A DNA stretch of 64,000 nt from an uncultured Fretibacterium sp. (GTDB taxonomy: Bacteria > Synergistota > Synergistia > Synergistales > Aminobacteriaceae), in assembly GCA_946183145.1 (NCBI GenBank), contig CAMGZM010000002.1, forward strand, positions 62,001-126,000, given 5' to 3'. A program made the translations under genes and the position numbers. Positions 9,482 to 18,353 of this stretch are shown piece by piece (position 1 is the first letter of the stretch; the number at the start of each line of letters is the position of its first letter). The notes under the pieces are model-generated. The model made no database searches, was not told where the DNA came from, and worked only from the letters and a program-made list of their open reading frames with translations.

Positions 9482-11122
9482 ATGCAACAAAAATTTACGG
9501 TGAATGACTCTGACAGCAGGGAAGCCTTAACGGGCGCGCTCGGATTCATTCGTGAAAAGCTCGGTGAAATGAAGCTCAACGAGAAAGACATTAACCGCGC
9601 GGAATTGATGTGCGAGGAGTCGTTATTGACTCTTCTGAAACGCGCTGACTTTTCACGGCTGAAACATTTTGCTGTTGACGTGAGAAAATCATTCGGCGAT
9701 GTGATTATTGACCTCAGAGTCCCCGGTGATGATTTTGATTTTTACGGGAATGCAGAAGTCCCATACCGCTCCGATGATGATGAGCTTCAAGAGACGCAGG
9801 AGGCAGTACAGAGTCTTCTTCTGAGATCGTTCAGCCGCTTCTTGAGGTACAAGCATTACCGGCGGTTTAACTCTGTGAGAATCAAAGCTCTTCTCTCGAA
9901 TTATTCCGGGCTGTACAAGATACTGACAATATCATTCCTCGCAGTTGTTACAGGATTCGCGCTGAGAAATTTTTTCCAGGAGTCTGTATACATGGCCGTA
10001 AACGATAACATATTCGCGCCGATTCGCACTGTATTCATGAACGGCTTGAAGATGTGTGCTGTACCTGTTGTGCTTTTCTCGATAATAACATGCCTTTCAG
10101 GGATGGGAAATGCGTCAGGGATTCGGAAATCGGGCGGAAGACTCTTGAAGTACATTCTTCTGTTTCAAGTCGTAAGCACTGTTATAGCTTTCGGACTCAT
10201 GTACGTATTCAGGCCGGGCGCGGGAGTCGAAATGATTGCGTCAAAAGTTGAGACTGTGCAGGGTGAATCGGTGTCATTGATGGGAATGCTGATGAACTTA
10301 GTCCCGGCGAATCTCATACGGCCGCTGCTTGAAGGCGACATGCTTCAAATTATGGTTATCGCGGTGATTCTGGGAATCTCTGTCGGCATGGCTGGCGCGA
10401 AAATCCTGCGTGATGTTTTCGGGGAACTTACAGCGGTTTTCATGAGGGCGACAAGAATATTCATGATCATCGTTCCTCTTGCTATATTCTGCTCTGTTGC
10501 CTCGATGACAATCACAACGGGGGTTGATACTCTTCTGTCAGTGCTGGGAATAATTCTGACTCTCATTGCCGGGTATATTCTGCTCAACATATTTTTCTGC
10601 ATTGCCGTGAAACTCCGCACAGGATTAAGCCCTTTCGTTATGCTGAGAAAATCAATGCCAATGATAATAACGGCTTTCAGCACATGTTCAAGCATCGCAA
10701 CGATTCCAGACGGAATGAAGTGCTGTGATGACATGGGAATATCACAGAAAATTTACGCCCTCTCGATCCCTCTTTGCACGTCGATATGCAAGGCCGCTTT
10801 TCCCATAACGTTCACAGTATTTACGCTTTCGGCTGCAAATATGTACGGTGTGAATTTGTCCGCGTCAACAATGATTTCTCTTGCGTTCTCAATAATCGTT
10901 CTGACAATCTCAACACCCGGACTCCCCGGCGCGTGTGTAATAGCAATGTCGGCATTACTCACACAGGCAGGCTGCCCGCTCGATTTTATTGGAATAGTTC
11001 TCAGTCTTCAGGCAATAGAAGACTTGTTCAACACTCCCACAACTTGCATGGGAAATATTGCGTGTACGATTATTGCGGCTGACGGAGGGAATCTCATCAA
11101 CAAGGGAAAATATAACTCATGA
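9482..11122 (+). CDS. DAACS-type cation symporter with N-terminal ATPase-like domain (copy 2)
   Basis: This is a tandem paralogue of the preceding gene with the same 546-residue plan. Residues 1-135 repeat the GHKL-like segment (AELMCEESLLTLLKRADF) and the rest is the symporter (FSTCSSIATIPDGMKCCDD, AANMYGVNLS in place of NMDGT). Blocks such as the NDNIFAPIR segment and the DMLQIM segment are nearly identical between copies, while other parts diverge widely, so the duplication is not recent. AAAGAGG precedes the ATG. Its stop overlaps the lpxB start by ATGA, so it belongs to the lipid A operon. Substrate unknown. Confidence 0.8.
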   Translation: MQQKFTVNDSDSREALTGALGFIREKLGEMKLNEKDINRAELMCEESLLTLLKRADFSRLKHFAVDVRKSFGDVIIDLRVPGDDFDFYGNAEVPYRSDDDELQETQEAVQSLLLRSFSRFLRYKHYRRFNSVRIKALLSNYSGLYKILTISFLAVVTGFALRNFFQESVYMAVNDNIFAPIRTVFMNGLKMCAVPVVLFSIITCLSGMGNASGIRKSGGRLLKYILLFQVVSTVIAFGLMYVFRPGAGVEMIASKVETVQGESVSLMGMLMNLVPANLIRPLLEGDMLQIMVIAVILGISVGMAGAKILRDVFGELTAVFMRATRIFMIIVPLAIFCSVASMTITTGVDTLLSVLGIILTLIAGYILLNIFFCIAVKLRTGLSPFVMLRKSMPMIITAFSTCSSIATIPDGMKCCDDMGISQKIYALSIPLCTSICKAAFPITFTVFTLSAANMYGVNLSASTMISLAFSIIVLTISTPGLPGACVIAMSALLTQAGCPLDFIGIVLSLQAIEDLFNTPTTCMGNIACTIIAADGGNLINKGKYNS

Positions 11123-12249
11123 AAATTTTTGTGTCATGCGGTGAAGTCAGCGGAGATATTTACGCGGGGGGATTCATTCGCGAGGCCCTGAAGATTTCAC
11201 CGTCAGCAGAAATTTCCGGCATGTTAGGCCCTGAAAGCGTGAAAGCAGGGGGAGTAATGAGATGGAGTTATGACGAGCTGAAGTTGATGGGACTGCTTGA
11301 GATTATCCCGGCGATTCCGAGAATATTGCGGCTGAAGAAGGAAATTGCACGCGAAATTATGAGGGAAAATCCTGAGTCAGTTGTTCTTGTTGACAGCCCG
11401 GACTTTCATTTGATGTTGGCAAAAACTCTCAGGAAATCGGGGTATTCAGGGAAAATTATTTCTCTGAGTCCTCCTACTGTTTGGGCGTGGCGTTCAGGAA
11501 GAGTACGCAATCTCAAACGTGATTTTGATTTGTGCCTGCCGTTATTCTCGTTTGAGCATGAATATTTACGTGAACACGGCGTAAAATCGCTGTGGAAGTC
11601 CCACCCTCTTGTGCATGAAATGAAGGGCGTGAAAATTTCTGACTCATTCGCAAAACGATTCGGCCATGAAAAAATTATCGCGTTAATGCCTGGGAGCAGG
11701 CACTACGATATACGTTTTCACCTCGATATATTAATCGGAACGGCTGAAATTCTGCGGTCAAAAGGATATTTGCCGGTGTTCTCTGTTGCTGAAGGACTGA
11801 ATACGAATCTTGCTGATGAAGTGCGTGAACGCGTGAGTGATTCGGGCTTTGAGTATTGGGACGGAAGCGGGCGCGAGCTGATGATGGGTTCGCTTGCTGT
11901 TGCGGGCGTATCGGGCACTGTGTCGGTTGAAGCGATGATGCTCGGAAAATTCATGACGGTGATCTACAACATGAGGCGTATAAACTATGCGATTCTGAAA
12001 AGGCTCGTGCGCGTGAAAAACATCTCAATCCCGAACATGCTGACCGACAAAATAATTTACCCCGAACTGCTGTGTGATTCCGCGACTCCTGAGAGAATTA
12101 CGCATGAGCTTGAACGTTATCTTGATGACGAAAATATGAAGCGTGAGATTGACTCTGCACTCCAAAAAGCGCGCGCTTCAATGGGAGATTCAAACGCCGC
12201 GAAATTTTGGGCAGAATGCGTTTTGAGTCGCAAGTGCCTTAATGCTTAA
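11119..12249 (+). CDS. lpxB: lipid-A-disaccharide synthase LpxB
   Basis: LpxB (GT19) joins lipid X and UDP-diacylglucosamine into lipid A disaccharide. The 376-residue product starts with FVSCGEVSGDIYAGG, the LpxB N-terminal nucleotide-binding signature, and has VLVDSPDFHL, SPPTVWAWRSGRV and LMPGSR, all typical. The length fits. Its ATG overlaps the upstream symporter stop. It is the last gene of the envelope operon; the gap after it contains a new promoter for the nickel operon. No clear hairpin terminator was seen. Confidence 0.95.
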   Translation: MKIFVSCGEVSGDIYAGGFIREALKISPSAEISGMLGPESVKAGGVMRWSYDELKLMGLLEIIPAIPRILRLKKEIAREIMRENPESVVLVDSPDFHLMLAKTLRKSGYSGKIISLSPPTVWAWRSGRVRNLKRDFDLCLPLFSFEHEYLREHGVKSLWKSHPLVHEMKGVKISDSFAKRFGHEKIIALMPGSRHYDIRFHLDILIGTAEILRSKGYLPVFSVAEGLNTNLADEVRERVSDSGFEYWDGSGRELMMGSLAVAGVSGTVSVEAMMLGKFMTVIYNMRRINYAILKRLVRVKNISIPNMLTDKIIYPELLCDSATPERITHELERYLDDENMKREIDSALQKARASMGDSNAAKFWAECVLSRKCLNA

Positions 12250-12285
12250 TGTGTAATTAACGCGTAACATTTTTTTCTATATTCG

Positions 12286-12336
12286 TGTTATTATGCCTCC
12301 GTTCCAAAAAAATTTTACAGGGCGGAGGTTTTATTT
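12286..12336 (+). promoter_or_regulatory. promoter and leader of the nickel importer operon
   Basis: An extended -10 (TGT then TATTAT at 12286-12294) lies about 40 bases before the nikK ATG; no good -35 is seen. CCTCCG (12296-12301) and CGGAGG form an inverted repeat that includes the ribosome binding site. If transcription starts near 12301, most of the left arm is not in the RNA, so the repeat may be an operator rather than a leader hairpin. No canonical NikR site or cobalamin riboswitch was recognised. Confidence 0.4.
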
Positions 12337-13119
12337 ATGCCTAAACGTGTAATCATTCTTTCGTTAATTCTCGCGCTTGTATCATTCCCGGCATTTTCAC
12401 ACGAGCTTACGATCAAAGCACACAACACGGCCATGAAGGAAGGCGAGTCATTCCCTGTTACCGTTCAGTCATCGCACAAGTTCATAGTCCCGGAAGAAGT
12501 CGAAATCCTCGAACGCGTAAAAGCAGGAATCATTGAGGACGGAAAATTTGTACCCTCCGAACTCAAAGCGAACGAGAAAAATTTGTGCATAGATTTCACC
12601 GTAACACCAAAAGATTTATCGCAGTCAGTGATTCTTGTTGCGACAAAAGACGGCGAGTCATGGTGCGTAACAAATGAGGGCGGGAAATCAGGAGCGCGAA
12701 AAGATTTAGAGGCTCAAGGACTCAAAGTTTTATCCGCAAACAAATACGACAAGTACGCAAAGGCAATCTTCAACACGTCGCATGATGACAAAAATTTTGC
12801 GTTCGCTGTCGGTCATCCGCTGGAAATTATTCCCGTAACGAATCCTTTTGACGCAAGGCCGGGGGACTTCATGACGGTGAAAATATTGCTGAACGGTCAG
12901 CCTTACACCGGGCCGGTATGGGCGACATATGACGGATTTGTTACGGAGTACGAGAACACATACGCGTATTACACCGAAGCGGAGAACGGAGAAGCGCACG
13001 TGAAAATCACATCACCGGGCTGGTGGGGAATAAGGGCATCGCAGACAGGACTCCCCGGTGTCGAGGGTGATTATGATCATCTCAATTTGCGCTCGTTCCT
13101 TCTGTTTGAAGTGAAATGA
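12337..13119 (+). CDS. nikK: periplasmic DUF4198 component of nickel ECF importer (NikK-like)
   Basis: The 260-residue product has a signal peptide ending at AFS, giving a mature chain that starts HELTIKAH. It then shows the DUF4198 fold seen in proteins encoded beside CbiM/NikM importers (EIIPVTNPFDARPGDFMTVKI-type block; GWWGIRAS near the end). In the comparative genomics of nickel and cobalt ECF transporters, this protein is called NikK and marks a nickel system. The His-rich N-terminus could hold metal. It overlaps the next gene by 4 bases in a five-gene operon. Confidence 0.75.
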   Translation: MPKRVIILSLILALVSFPAFSHELTIKAHNTAMKEGESFPVTVQSSHKFIVPEEVEILERVKAGIIEDGKFVPSELKANEKNLCIDFTVTPKDLSQSVILVATKDGESWCVTNEGGKSGARKDLEAQGLKVLSANKYDKYAKAIFNTSHDDKNFAFAVGHPLEIIPVTNPFDARPGDFMTVKILLNGQPYTGPVWATYDGFVTEYENTYAYYTEAENGEAHVKITSPGWWGIRASQTGLPGVEGDYDHLNLRSFLLFEVK

Positions 13120-13586
13120 AGGGAAAAATTTTCGTCAGGCTGGCTTTCACCGCTGGCCTGTTTCTTTTGCTGACGGGGGAAATTTTTGCGCATGGGACTG
13201 GTTACCGTCATTCGCAGTTTGAAGCCGTTGCGCTTGAGTTCATGTATTCAACCGGGGAAGCAATGAGCTACAGAGAAGCCCGCGTGTTTTCTCCGAACGA
13301 TGAAAAGTTTTCATACCAGTCAGGAAGAACAGACGAGAAAGGGAGATTTGCGTTTGTACCAGATACGCCGGGGAAATGGCGCGTAATCGTCCGTGATGAG
13401 GAAGGCCACCAATGCACAGCCGAAATCAACATTACAGCGGAAAATCTCAATCCCAAAAACGAACCGCAGACTCACAATCAGCAGTCAACAATCTTAAACA
13501 GCTATGAAATTTTCATGCGTTCATTGCTCGGAGTGAGTCTAATCTTCAACATTGCGTTAATCATCAGGAGGAGTCATGCACATTAG
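13116..13586 (+). CDS. nikL: NikL-like membrane-anchored component of nickel ECF importer
   Basis: The 156-residue product has a signal peptide (cleavage likely after IFA, mature start HGTGYRHS), a small periplasmic beta domain (about 30-105) resembling carboxypeptidase-regulatory-like folds, and a C-terminal membrane helix near 132-150 ending RRSHAH. NikL proteins in NikM-type importers have this plan. The gene overlaps nikK by 4 bases, and nikM starts inside its last codons. Like NikK, its predicted mature N-terminus is His, which may be functional. Confidence 0.7.
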   Translation: MKGKIFVRLAFTAGLFLLLTGEIFAHGTGYRHSQFEAVALEFMYSTGEAMSYREARVFSPNDEKFSYQSGRTDEKGRFAFVPDTPGKWRVIVRDEEGHQCTAEINITAENLNPKNEPQTHNQQSTILNSYEIFMRSLLGVSLIFNIALIIRRSHAH

Positions 13587-14175
13587 CGAGGGAATATTAT
13601 CGGGCGGCGTTCTTGCTCTCGGCTGGGCGGGAACAGTCGCGGGAGTCTCTTACGGTCTCAAGAAAACGAATCCCGACAGAATCATTCAGACGGCGTTAAT
13701 ATCGTCAGCGTTTTTCCTTGCGTCCCTCGTGAATATCCGTATAGGCCCGTCATCGACTCACATGACTCTTCTTGCGCCGATGGGACTCATTCTCGGCCAT
13801 GCTGTATTTCCGGCTGTGTTCACGGCGTTATTGCTTCAGGCGTTATTGTTCGGTTTCGGGGGGATTCTCGTTCTTGGCGTTAATACGTTCGTGATGGCTT
13901 CTGCGTCTCTTGCTGTGTATGTGATATTCGGGCGTGCGATTCGTGAAAGCTCAGGAAGGACTCGCGTTATCGTGCTGTCATTCATGGCCGGGGCGTTTGC
14001 TGTGATTATTGCGGCTGTGATTGCGGGAATGTTCCTGATTATGACGGACTCGGATTTTGCCGGAGCTGTGAAAATTTTGCTGATTGCGCATATTCCTGTT
14101 GCAATCGTTGAAGGGGCTGTAACATCATTCCTTGTGATTTGGCTGAAGAGATCAGTGCCCGAATTTCTGTCATGA
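13576..14175 (+). CDS. nikM: ECF importer substrate-binding membrane protein NikM/CbiM
   Basis: NikM/CbiM is the S-component that binds Ni2+ or Co2+ through its extreme N-terminus. The 199-residue product begins MHISEGILSG: Met1 and His2 are the metal ligands of the family. It has about six membrane helices and a GPSSTHMTLLAPMGLILG block typical of the family. AGGAGG precedes the ATG and the start overlaps nikL by 11 bases. Nickel is preferred over cobalt here because NikK and NikL homologues are present and no cobalamin gene is nearby; this is inference. Confidence 0.88.
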   Translation: MHISEGILSGGVLALGWAGTVAGVSYGLKKTNPDRIIQTALISSAFFLASLVNIRIGPSSTHMTLLAPMGLILGHAVFPAVFTALLLQALLFGFGGILVLGVNTFVMASASLAVYVIFGRAIRESSGRTRVIVLSFMAGAFAVIIAAVIAGMFLIMTDSDFAGAVKILLIAHIPVAIVEGAVTSFLVIWLKRSVPEFLS

Positions 14176-14909
14176 CACGAGACATTTACGCCCTCGAAAT
14201 TCCCCGCGAGAATCTTTCAGCGTCAGCAGGACACCACCCCGCAATAGTCCTCATATCGTCAGTCATATACGCACTCGCAGCAACAGCCAGCACTAACGCA
14301 TATTCCCTCCTCACAGCGTCATTATTGCCCGTCTCACTCGTAAAGCGCGTGAAACTTTCAGCCCTCGCAAAACTGAATCTCGTCAACGCCGTAATGATTC
14401 TGACTCTCGCTCTCACATGGCCGACCCCGGCAGGGCGGGGCTTGTACCCGGAAGTGAAAGCCGGTCTCATCATGGGAGTGATAATCTCTTTGCGCGTCAA
14501 CATGATATACATTGCGTTTTCTGCGATGGTATACCCTCTTGGCATCGGCGGAATGTACGAGGCTTTATGCTTTATGCGAGTCCCGGAAAATTTGCGCGTG
14601 ATGATGATTATGACACTGAGAGGGATAAATATTCTGCGCGAGCGTTACGAGTCGGCAATAATTTCTGTGAGACTGAGAGCACCGAACATACGCGGCGTAA
14701 TGAGGCTGAAAATTTTTGCGGCCATGATGGGAAATGTATTGCTTCAGAGCTTGGAGCGTTCCGAGAATATGATGAAGGCTGTGAAATGCCGGGGAGGTTT
14801 TTCGGGCTTCATGCAGTGCGGGACTCACGCGGTGAAATTCGGCGATGTGGTTTACGTGATGTGCTTTGCGTTTTACGGGATAATTATTGCGGTGATGAAT
14901 TATGCTTGA
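14172..14909 (+). CDS. nikQ: ECF importer transmembrane T-component NikQ/CbiQ
   Basis: CbiQ-type proteins couple the ATPase to the metal-binding S-component. I chose the ATG at 14172 because it overlaps the nikM stop (ATGA). The upstream TTG at 14139 would add 11 residues inside nikM. The 245-residue product has five or so membrane helices and the cytosolic coupling helices with R-A/G motifs (SVRLRAPN near 165 and KCRGGFSG near 205). It overlaps nikO by 8 bases. Confidence 0.85.
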   Translation: MTRDIYALEIPRENLSASAGHHPAIVLISSVIYALAATASTNAYSLLTASLLPVSLVKRVKLSALAKLNLVNAVMILTLALTWPTPAGRGLYPEVKAGLIMGVIISLRVNMIYIAFSAMVYPLGIGGMYEALCFMRVPENLRVMMIMTLRGINILRERYESAIISVRLRAPNIRGVMRLKIFAAMMGNVLLQSLERSENMMKAVKCRGGFSGFMQCGTHAVKFGDVVYVMCFAFYGIIIAVMNYA

Positions 14910-15609
14910 GGTTGTGAATCTGAGATATGAATATCCCGGAGGACATGAGGCACTAAGAGGAGTCAATCTGCGAGTTAATGATGGTGAGAAAATTGCTCTT
15001 GTCGGCGCAAACGGTTCGGGGAAATCTACGCTCTTGCTGCACATTGCCGGTGCTGTTGACGTTCAAGAGGGAAAAATATCTTTCAGGGGGCGTGAAGGTG
15101 CTGACGTTCTCCGCAAAAATATAGGCTTAACGTTTCAGAATGCCGATGACGAAATACTAATGCCGACAGTGATCGAGGATGTAGCATTCAGCCTCACAGC
15201 TTCAGGAATGAACGTACAGTCATCACACGAAAAAGCCGGGAAAATTCTCGCGTCATTGGGAATCTCACACCTTGCCTCGCGTCAGCCTCATAAACTTTCA
15301 GGCGGTGAAAAGAGGATTGTTTCATTTGCGGGAGTCCTAGCGTCAAATCCTGAAGTCCTAGCACTTGATGAACCTACAGCGGGGCTTGACCCAAAAGCAC
15401 GGCGGAGAGTCATAAATTTTCTGCGTGAAAGCGGGAAGGCTATAATTCTTGCGACACATGATCTTGATATGGCGATTGATGTATGTGAACGTGCTGTGAT
15501 TCTTCATGACGGTGAAATATCTGCTGAAGGTTTACTGCCCGGACTTTTCACGGACAAAAATATTCTTGAGGCAAATAATTTAGAGCTTCCGTTAAGATAC
15601 TCAGTATAA
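14902..15609 (+). CDS. nikO: ECF importer ATPase NikO/CbiO
   Basis: This is the ATP-binding subunit of the nickel/cobalt ECF importer. The 235-residue product has Walker A (GANGSGKSTLLLHI, about 33-46), a Q-loop at LTFQNADDEI (the ECF-type signature), the ABC signature LSGGEKRIVS, Walker B (VLALDEPTAGLDP) and the switch His in ATHDLD. The start codon lies within the nikQ 3' end. It is the last gene of the nik operon; rtcB follows after 19 bases with a possible promoter of its own (TATAAT at 15605-15610). Confidence 0.93.
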   Translation: MLEVVNLRYEYPGGHEALRGVNLRVNDGEKIALVGANGSGKSTLLLHIAGAVDVQEGKISFRGREGADVLRKNIGLTFQNADDEILMPTVIEDVAFSLTASGMNVQSSHEKAGKILASLGISHLASRQPHKLSGGEKRIVSFAGVLASNPEVLALDEPTAGLDPKARRRVINFLRESGKAIILATHDLDMAIDVCERAVILHDGEISAEGLLPGLFTDKNILEANNLELPLRYSV

Positions 15610-15628
15610 TATTTCTGAGGTGATAGCG

Positions 15629-16825
15629 ATGGAAATAACCGGGCGTTTTGCGACTGCGGTATGTTACGCGGAAATCATAGAGGACGAAGCGCGAGAACAA
15701 ATCCGGCGTATGTGCGATTACCCGTTCACAGAAGGCTCAAAGATTCGCATTATGCCTGACGTACACGCGGGGGCAGGCTGCACAATCGGCACAACAATGA
15801 CCGTAACGGACAAAGCAGTCCCGAATGTTGTCGGAGTCGATATAGGCTGCGGAATGTACACGGTGAACATCGGCCATGATGATATAGATTTCGCGGTTCT
15901 TGACGAGGCGGCGCACTATGTTCCTTCGGGCTTTGACGTTTGGGAAGGAAGACAGGAACGATTCGACCTTACGCGCTTAAAGTGTTACCGTGAATTGAGA
16001 GACACACGGAGAATTGAGAGGAGTCTCGGCACATTGGGCGGGGGAAATCACTTCATCGAGATTGACAAGGACTCAGACGGAACGAATTACCTCGTCATTC
16101 ACACAGGAAGCCGCAATCTTGGCCATCAAGTCGCAAGTTTCTACCAGTCATTAGCAATCGAACTCGACAGGGGTAAAGATGAATATCTCCGCAAAAAAGC
16201 AGAAATAATTTCAACGTACAAAGCTAAGGGAAGACGGCGCGAAATTCAAGCAGTGTTACAGGCTCTCACATGGGAAGCACGAGAAAACACAATGCCGGAA
16301 GATTTATGCTTCGTTTACGGTGATTATCTTGATGATTATATTCATGACGTGAAAATCTGCCAGGAGTTTGCGAGAAGAAACCGCGAGAAAATAGCAGAAG
16401 TCTTGTTATCACGCACAGGACTCACGGCTTATGACTCATTCCACACGACTTACAACTACATCGACACGGACAATATGATTCTCCGTAAGGGCGCAATCTC
16501 GGCGCAAAATGGCGAGCGCGTACTCATTCCCATAAACATGCGTGACGGATCTGTTCTTGCTGTCGGGCGGGGCAATGCGGAATGGAATTATTCTGCTCCA
16601 CACGGCGCGGGGCGTTTGATGTCCCGGAGTACGGCGAAAGAATCTCTCAGCATGTCGGAATATTTAGAGTCCATGAAGGGAATATACACAACGTCAGTGA
16701 ATGAAAGCACGCTTGACGAGTCGCCGATGGCCTACAAGCCTGTTGAAGCGATTATTGATGTGATTGCAGAAAGTGTTGACATTGTGAGCGTGATCAAGCC
16801 TGTGTATAACTTCAAGGCATCATGA
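15629..16825 (+). CDS. rtcB: RtcB family RNA ligase
   Basis: RtcB joins 2',3'-cyclic phosphate or 3'-phosphate RNA ends to 5'-OH ends with GTP and Mn2+. The 398-residue product has PDVHAG (44-46 DVH), the metal-binding DIGCGM with Cys74, GGGNHF (137-142), HTGSRNLG (158-165) and APHGAGR, whose His325 is the site of guanylylation. I chose the ATG at 15629 because GAGGTG lies 6 bases upstream; the earlier GTG at 15620 is part of that site. The length is typical of short bacterial RtcB. No archease or rtcA neighbour is seen. Confidence 0.92.
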   Translation: MEITGRFATAVCYAEIIEDEAREQIRRMCDYPFTEGSKIRIMPDVHAGAGCTIGTTMTVTDKAVPNVVGVDIGCGMYTVNIGHDDIDFAVLDEAAHYVPSGFDVWEGRQERFDLTRLKCYRELRDTRRIERSLGTLGGGNHFIEIDKDSDGTNYLVIHTGSRNLGHQVASFYQSLAIELDRGKDEYLRKKAEIISTYKAKGRRREIQAVLQALTWEARENTMPEDLCFVYGDYLDDYIHDVKICQEFARRNREKIAEVLLSRTGLTAYDSFHTTYNYIDTDNMILRKGAISAQNGERVLIPINMRDGSVLAVGRGNAEWNYSAPHGAGRLMSRSTAKESLSMSEYLESMKGIYTTSVNESTLDESPMAYKPVEAIIDVIAESVDIVSVIKPVYNFKAS

Positions 16826-16826
16826 A

Positions 16827-16870
16827 AAAATGAGGGCTGAAGATTTCTCCACAGTCCTCAAAATTTTTGC
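16827..16870. terminator. bidirectional terminator between rtcB and glutamine-type ABC ATPase
   Basis: GAGGGCTG (16832-16839) pairs with CAGTCCTC (16852-16859) with one G-T pair. On the minus strand the stem is followed by TTTTTTC; on the plus strand by AAAATTTTTG. The genes on both sides converge here. Confidence 0.75.
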
Positions 16871-16872
16871 CG

Positions 16873-17646
16873 TTAATTTTGGCTGTAACGTGAAAGAAAT
16901 TGTTTCGTCCGTTCCTCTTTCGGGTGATTGAAGACTTCCTGCGGGTTGCCTTGTTCGCAGATTACCCCGCTGTCCATGAAGATGACATGACTCGCAACGT
17001 CCCTCGCAAATTCCATCTCATGCGTAACAATAATCATTGTCGTGTTTTTCTCCGAGAGTCCGCGAATAACTTTCAGCACTTCCCCGGTTAATTCGGGATC
17101 TAATGCGCTCGTAGGCTCGTCAAAGCACAGAATATCCGGGTGCATTATCAACGCTCTTGCGATTGCGACTCTCTGCTGCTGACCTCCTGAGAGCTGATGC
17201 GGGTAATTCTGCATTCTGTCAGCGAGTCCGATGTTCGCAAAAAGTTCTTCTGCTTCAGACTTCAGCGCGTTACGGTCAAAATTCTTCACGTGATTTTCTT
17301 TCGACAAGAGTACGGGAGCAAGCATAACATTTTCGAGGGCTGTATACTGCGGAAAAAGGTTGAACGACTGAAAGACGAGTCCAAAATGTAATCGCTTCTT
17401 CCTGATTTGACTCTCGCTCATTGTTGAAGGCTTTGAACAGTCAAGCAATGTTTCTCCGTTCACTGTAATGACTCCCGCGTCAGGGCGTTCAAGGAAATTC
17501 AGACACCGTAATAATGTCGTCTTCCCGCTTCCTGATGAGCCGATGATGGAGAGCGCGCCGCCTTTTTCGAGCGTGAAATCTATTCCTTTAAGCACCTCAG
17601 TTTTTCCGAAAGTCTTGTGTATGTTCCTCACTTCAAGAACCGGCAT
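16873..17646 (-). CDS. polar amino acid ABC importer, ATP-binding protein
   Basis: This is the ATPase of a GlnQ/HisP-type importer. The product has Walker A ([16 protein letters not shown]), the Q-loop [19 protein letters not shown] typical of the amino acid class, the signature [15 protein letters not shown], Walker B ([13 protein letters not shown]) and the H-loop VTHEM. I chose the ATG at 17646 because the GGGAGG site is 8 bases before it but only 2 before the ATG at 17652. It ends at a terminator and is the last gene of a binding protein-permease-ATPase operon. Substrate not determined. Confidence 0.93.
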   Translation of the reverse strand: MPVLEVRNIHKTFGKTEVLKGIDFTLEKGGALSIIGSSGSGKTTLLRCLNFLERPDAGVITVNGETLLDCSKPSTMSESQIRKKRLHFGLVFQSFNLFPQYTALENVMLAPVLLSKENHVKNFDRNALKSEAEELFANIGLADRMQNYPHQLSGGQQQRVAIARALIMHPDILCFDEPTSALDPELTGEVLKVIRGLSEKNTTMIIVTHEMEFARDVASHVIFMDSGVICEQGNPQEVFNHPKEERTKQFLSRYSQN

Positions 17647-17660
17647 ATTCATTCCCTCCC

Positions 17661-18347
17661 TTAACGGAAATAATCTAACTTGCGTTCAAATTTTGCGAGC
17701 AGCACCGTAACGATTCCATTGAACACAAGATAGTAGAATGCCGTGAAGAAAAGCGGCCATATTGCGCCTGATATGCCGTGAGAGCCTTTCATGAACGCCT
17801 GACCTGCCCAGATGATTTCCTGCAATGCGATAATTCTTGCGAGTGCCGTATCTTTTACGAGGGTAATAATTTCGTTTGAGATCGGCGGAACAATTCGCTT
17901 TATCATCTGCAAAAGTGTTACGTGAAAGAATATCTGCCTGCGTGTCATTCCGAGAACGAGTCCCGCTTCAGTCTGCCCGATTGGGACGCTCTGAATCCCT
18001 CCGCGGTAAATCTCTGAGAAGTAGCACGCATAGTTGATGACGAATGCAATTGCCGCCGCCGTGAATCTTCCCTGCTCGCCTCCGCCCCATATGGGATTAT
18101 GCAGAACGAGTCCGGGAAAATAGTAGACTATCAGCAATTGAATCATTAAGGGAGTGCCGCGAATTATCCAGATTATGAACTGAGTTATGAGACTGATTGC
18201 GCGGATTTTCGAGAGAGTTCCGAAAGCGATAATTAATCCTAAGGGGAAAGCCCCCAGAAGTGTTACGGCGAAAAGTTTTAACGTCTGCAAAAATCCCACG
18301 TTAAGCGCGCCGATTACAACCGGGAGCTGATCGATGAATGTCTGCAT
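17661..18347 (-). CDS. polar amino acid ABC importer, permease
   Basis: The 228-residue product is a HisM/GlnP-type permease with about five membrane helices and the conserved cytosolic EAA-like loop ([19 protein letters not shown]), which contacts the ATPase. The segment [12 protein letters not shown] is the amino acid permease signature. The start is 6 bases after the binding-protein stop, and the ATPase follows by 14 bases. With one permease gene, the transporter is probably a homodimer of this subunit. Confidence 0.92.
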   Translation of the reverse strand: MQTFIDQLPVVIGALNVGFLQTLKLFAVTLLGAFPLGLIIAFGTLSKIRAISLITQFIIWIIRGTPLMIQLLIVYYFPGLVLHNPIWGGGEQGRFTAAAIAFVINYACYFSEIYRGGIQSVPIGQTEAGLVLGMTRRQIFFHVTLLQMIKRIVPPISNEIITLVKDTALARIIALQEIIWAGQAFMKGSHGISGAIWPLFFTAFYYLVFNGIVTVLLAKFERKLDYFR

Positions 18348-18353
18348 ATTTTC

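Noticed and set aside
12250-12336. Cobalamin or NiCo riboswitch before nikK
   Set aside because: The leader is under about 40 bases from the likely transcription start, too short, and no conserved box was recognised.
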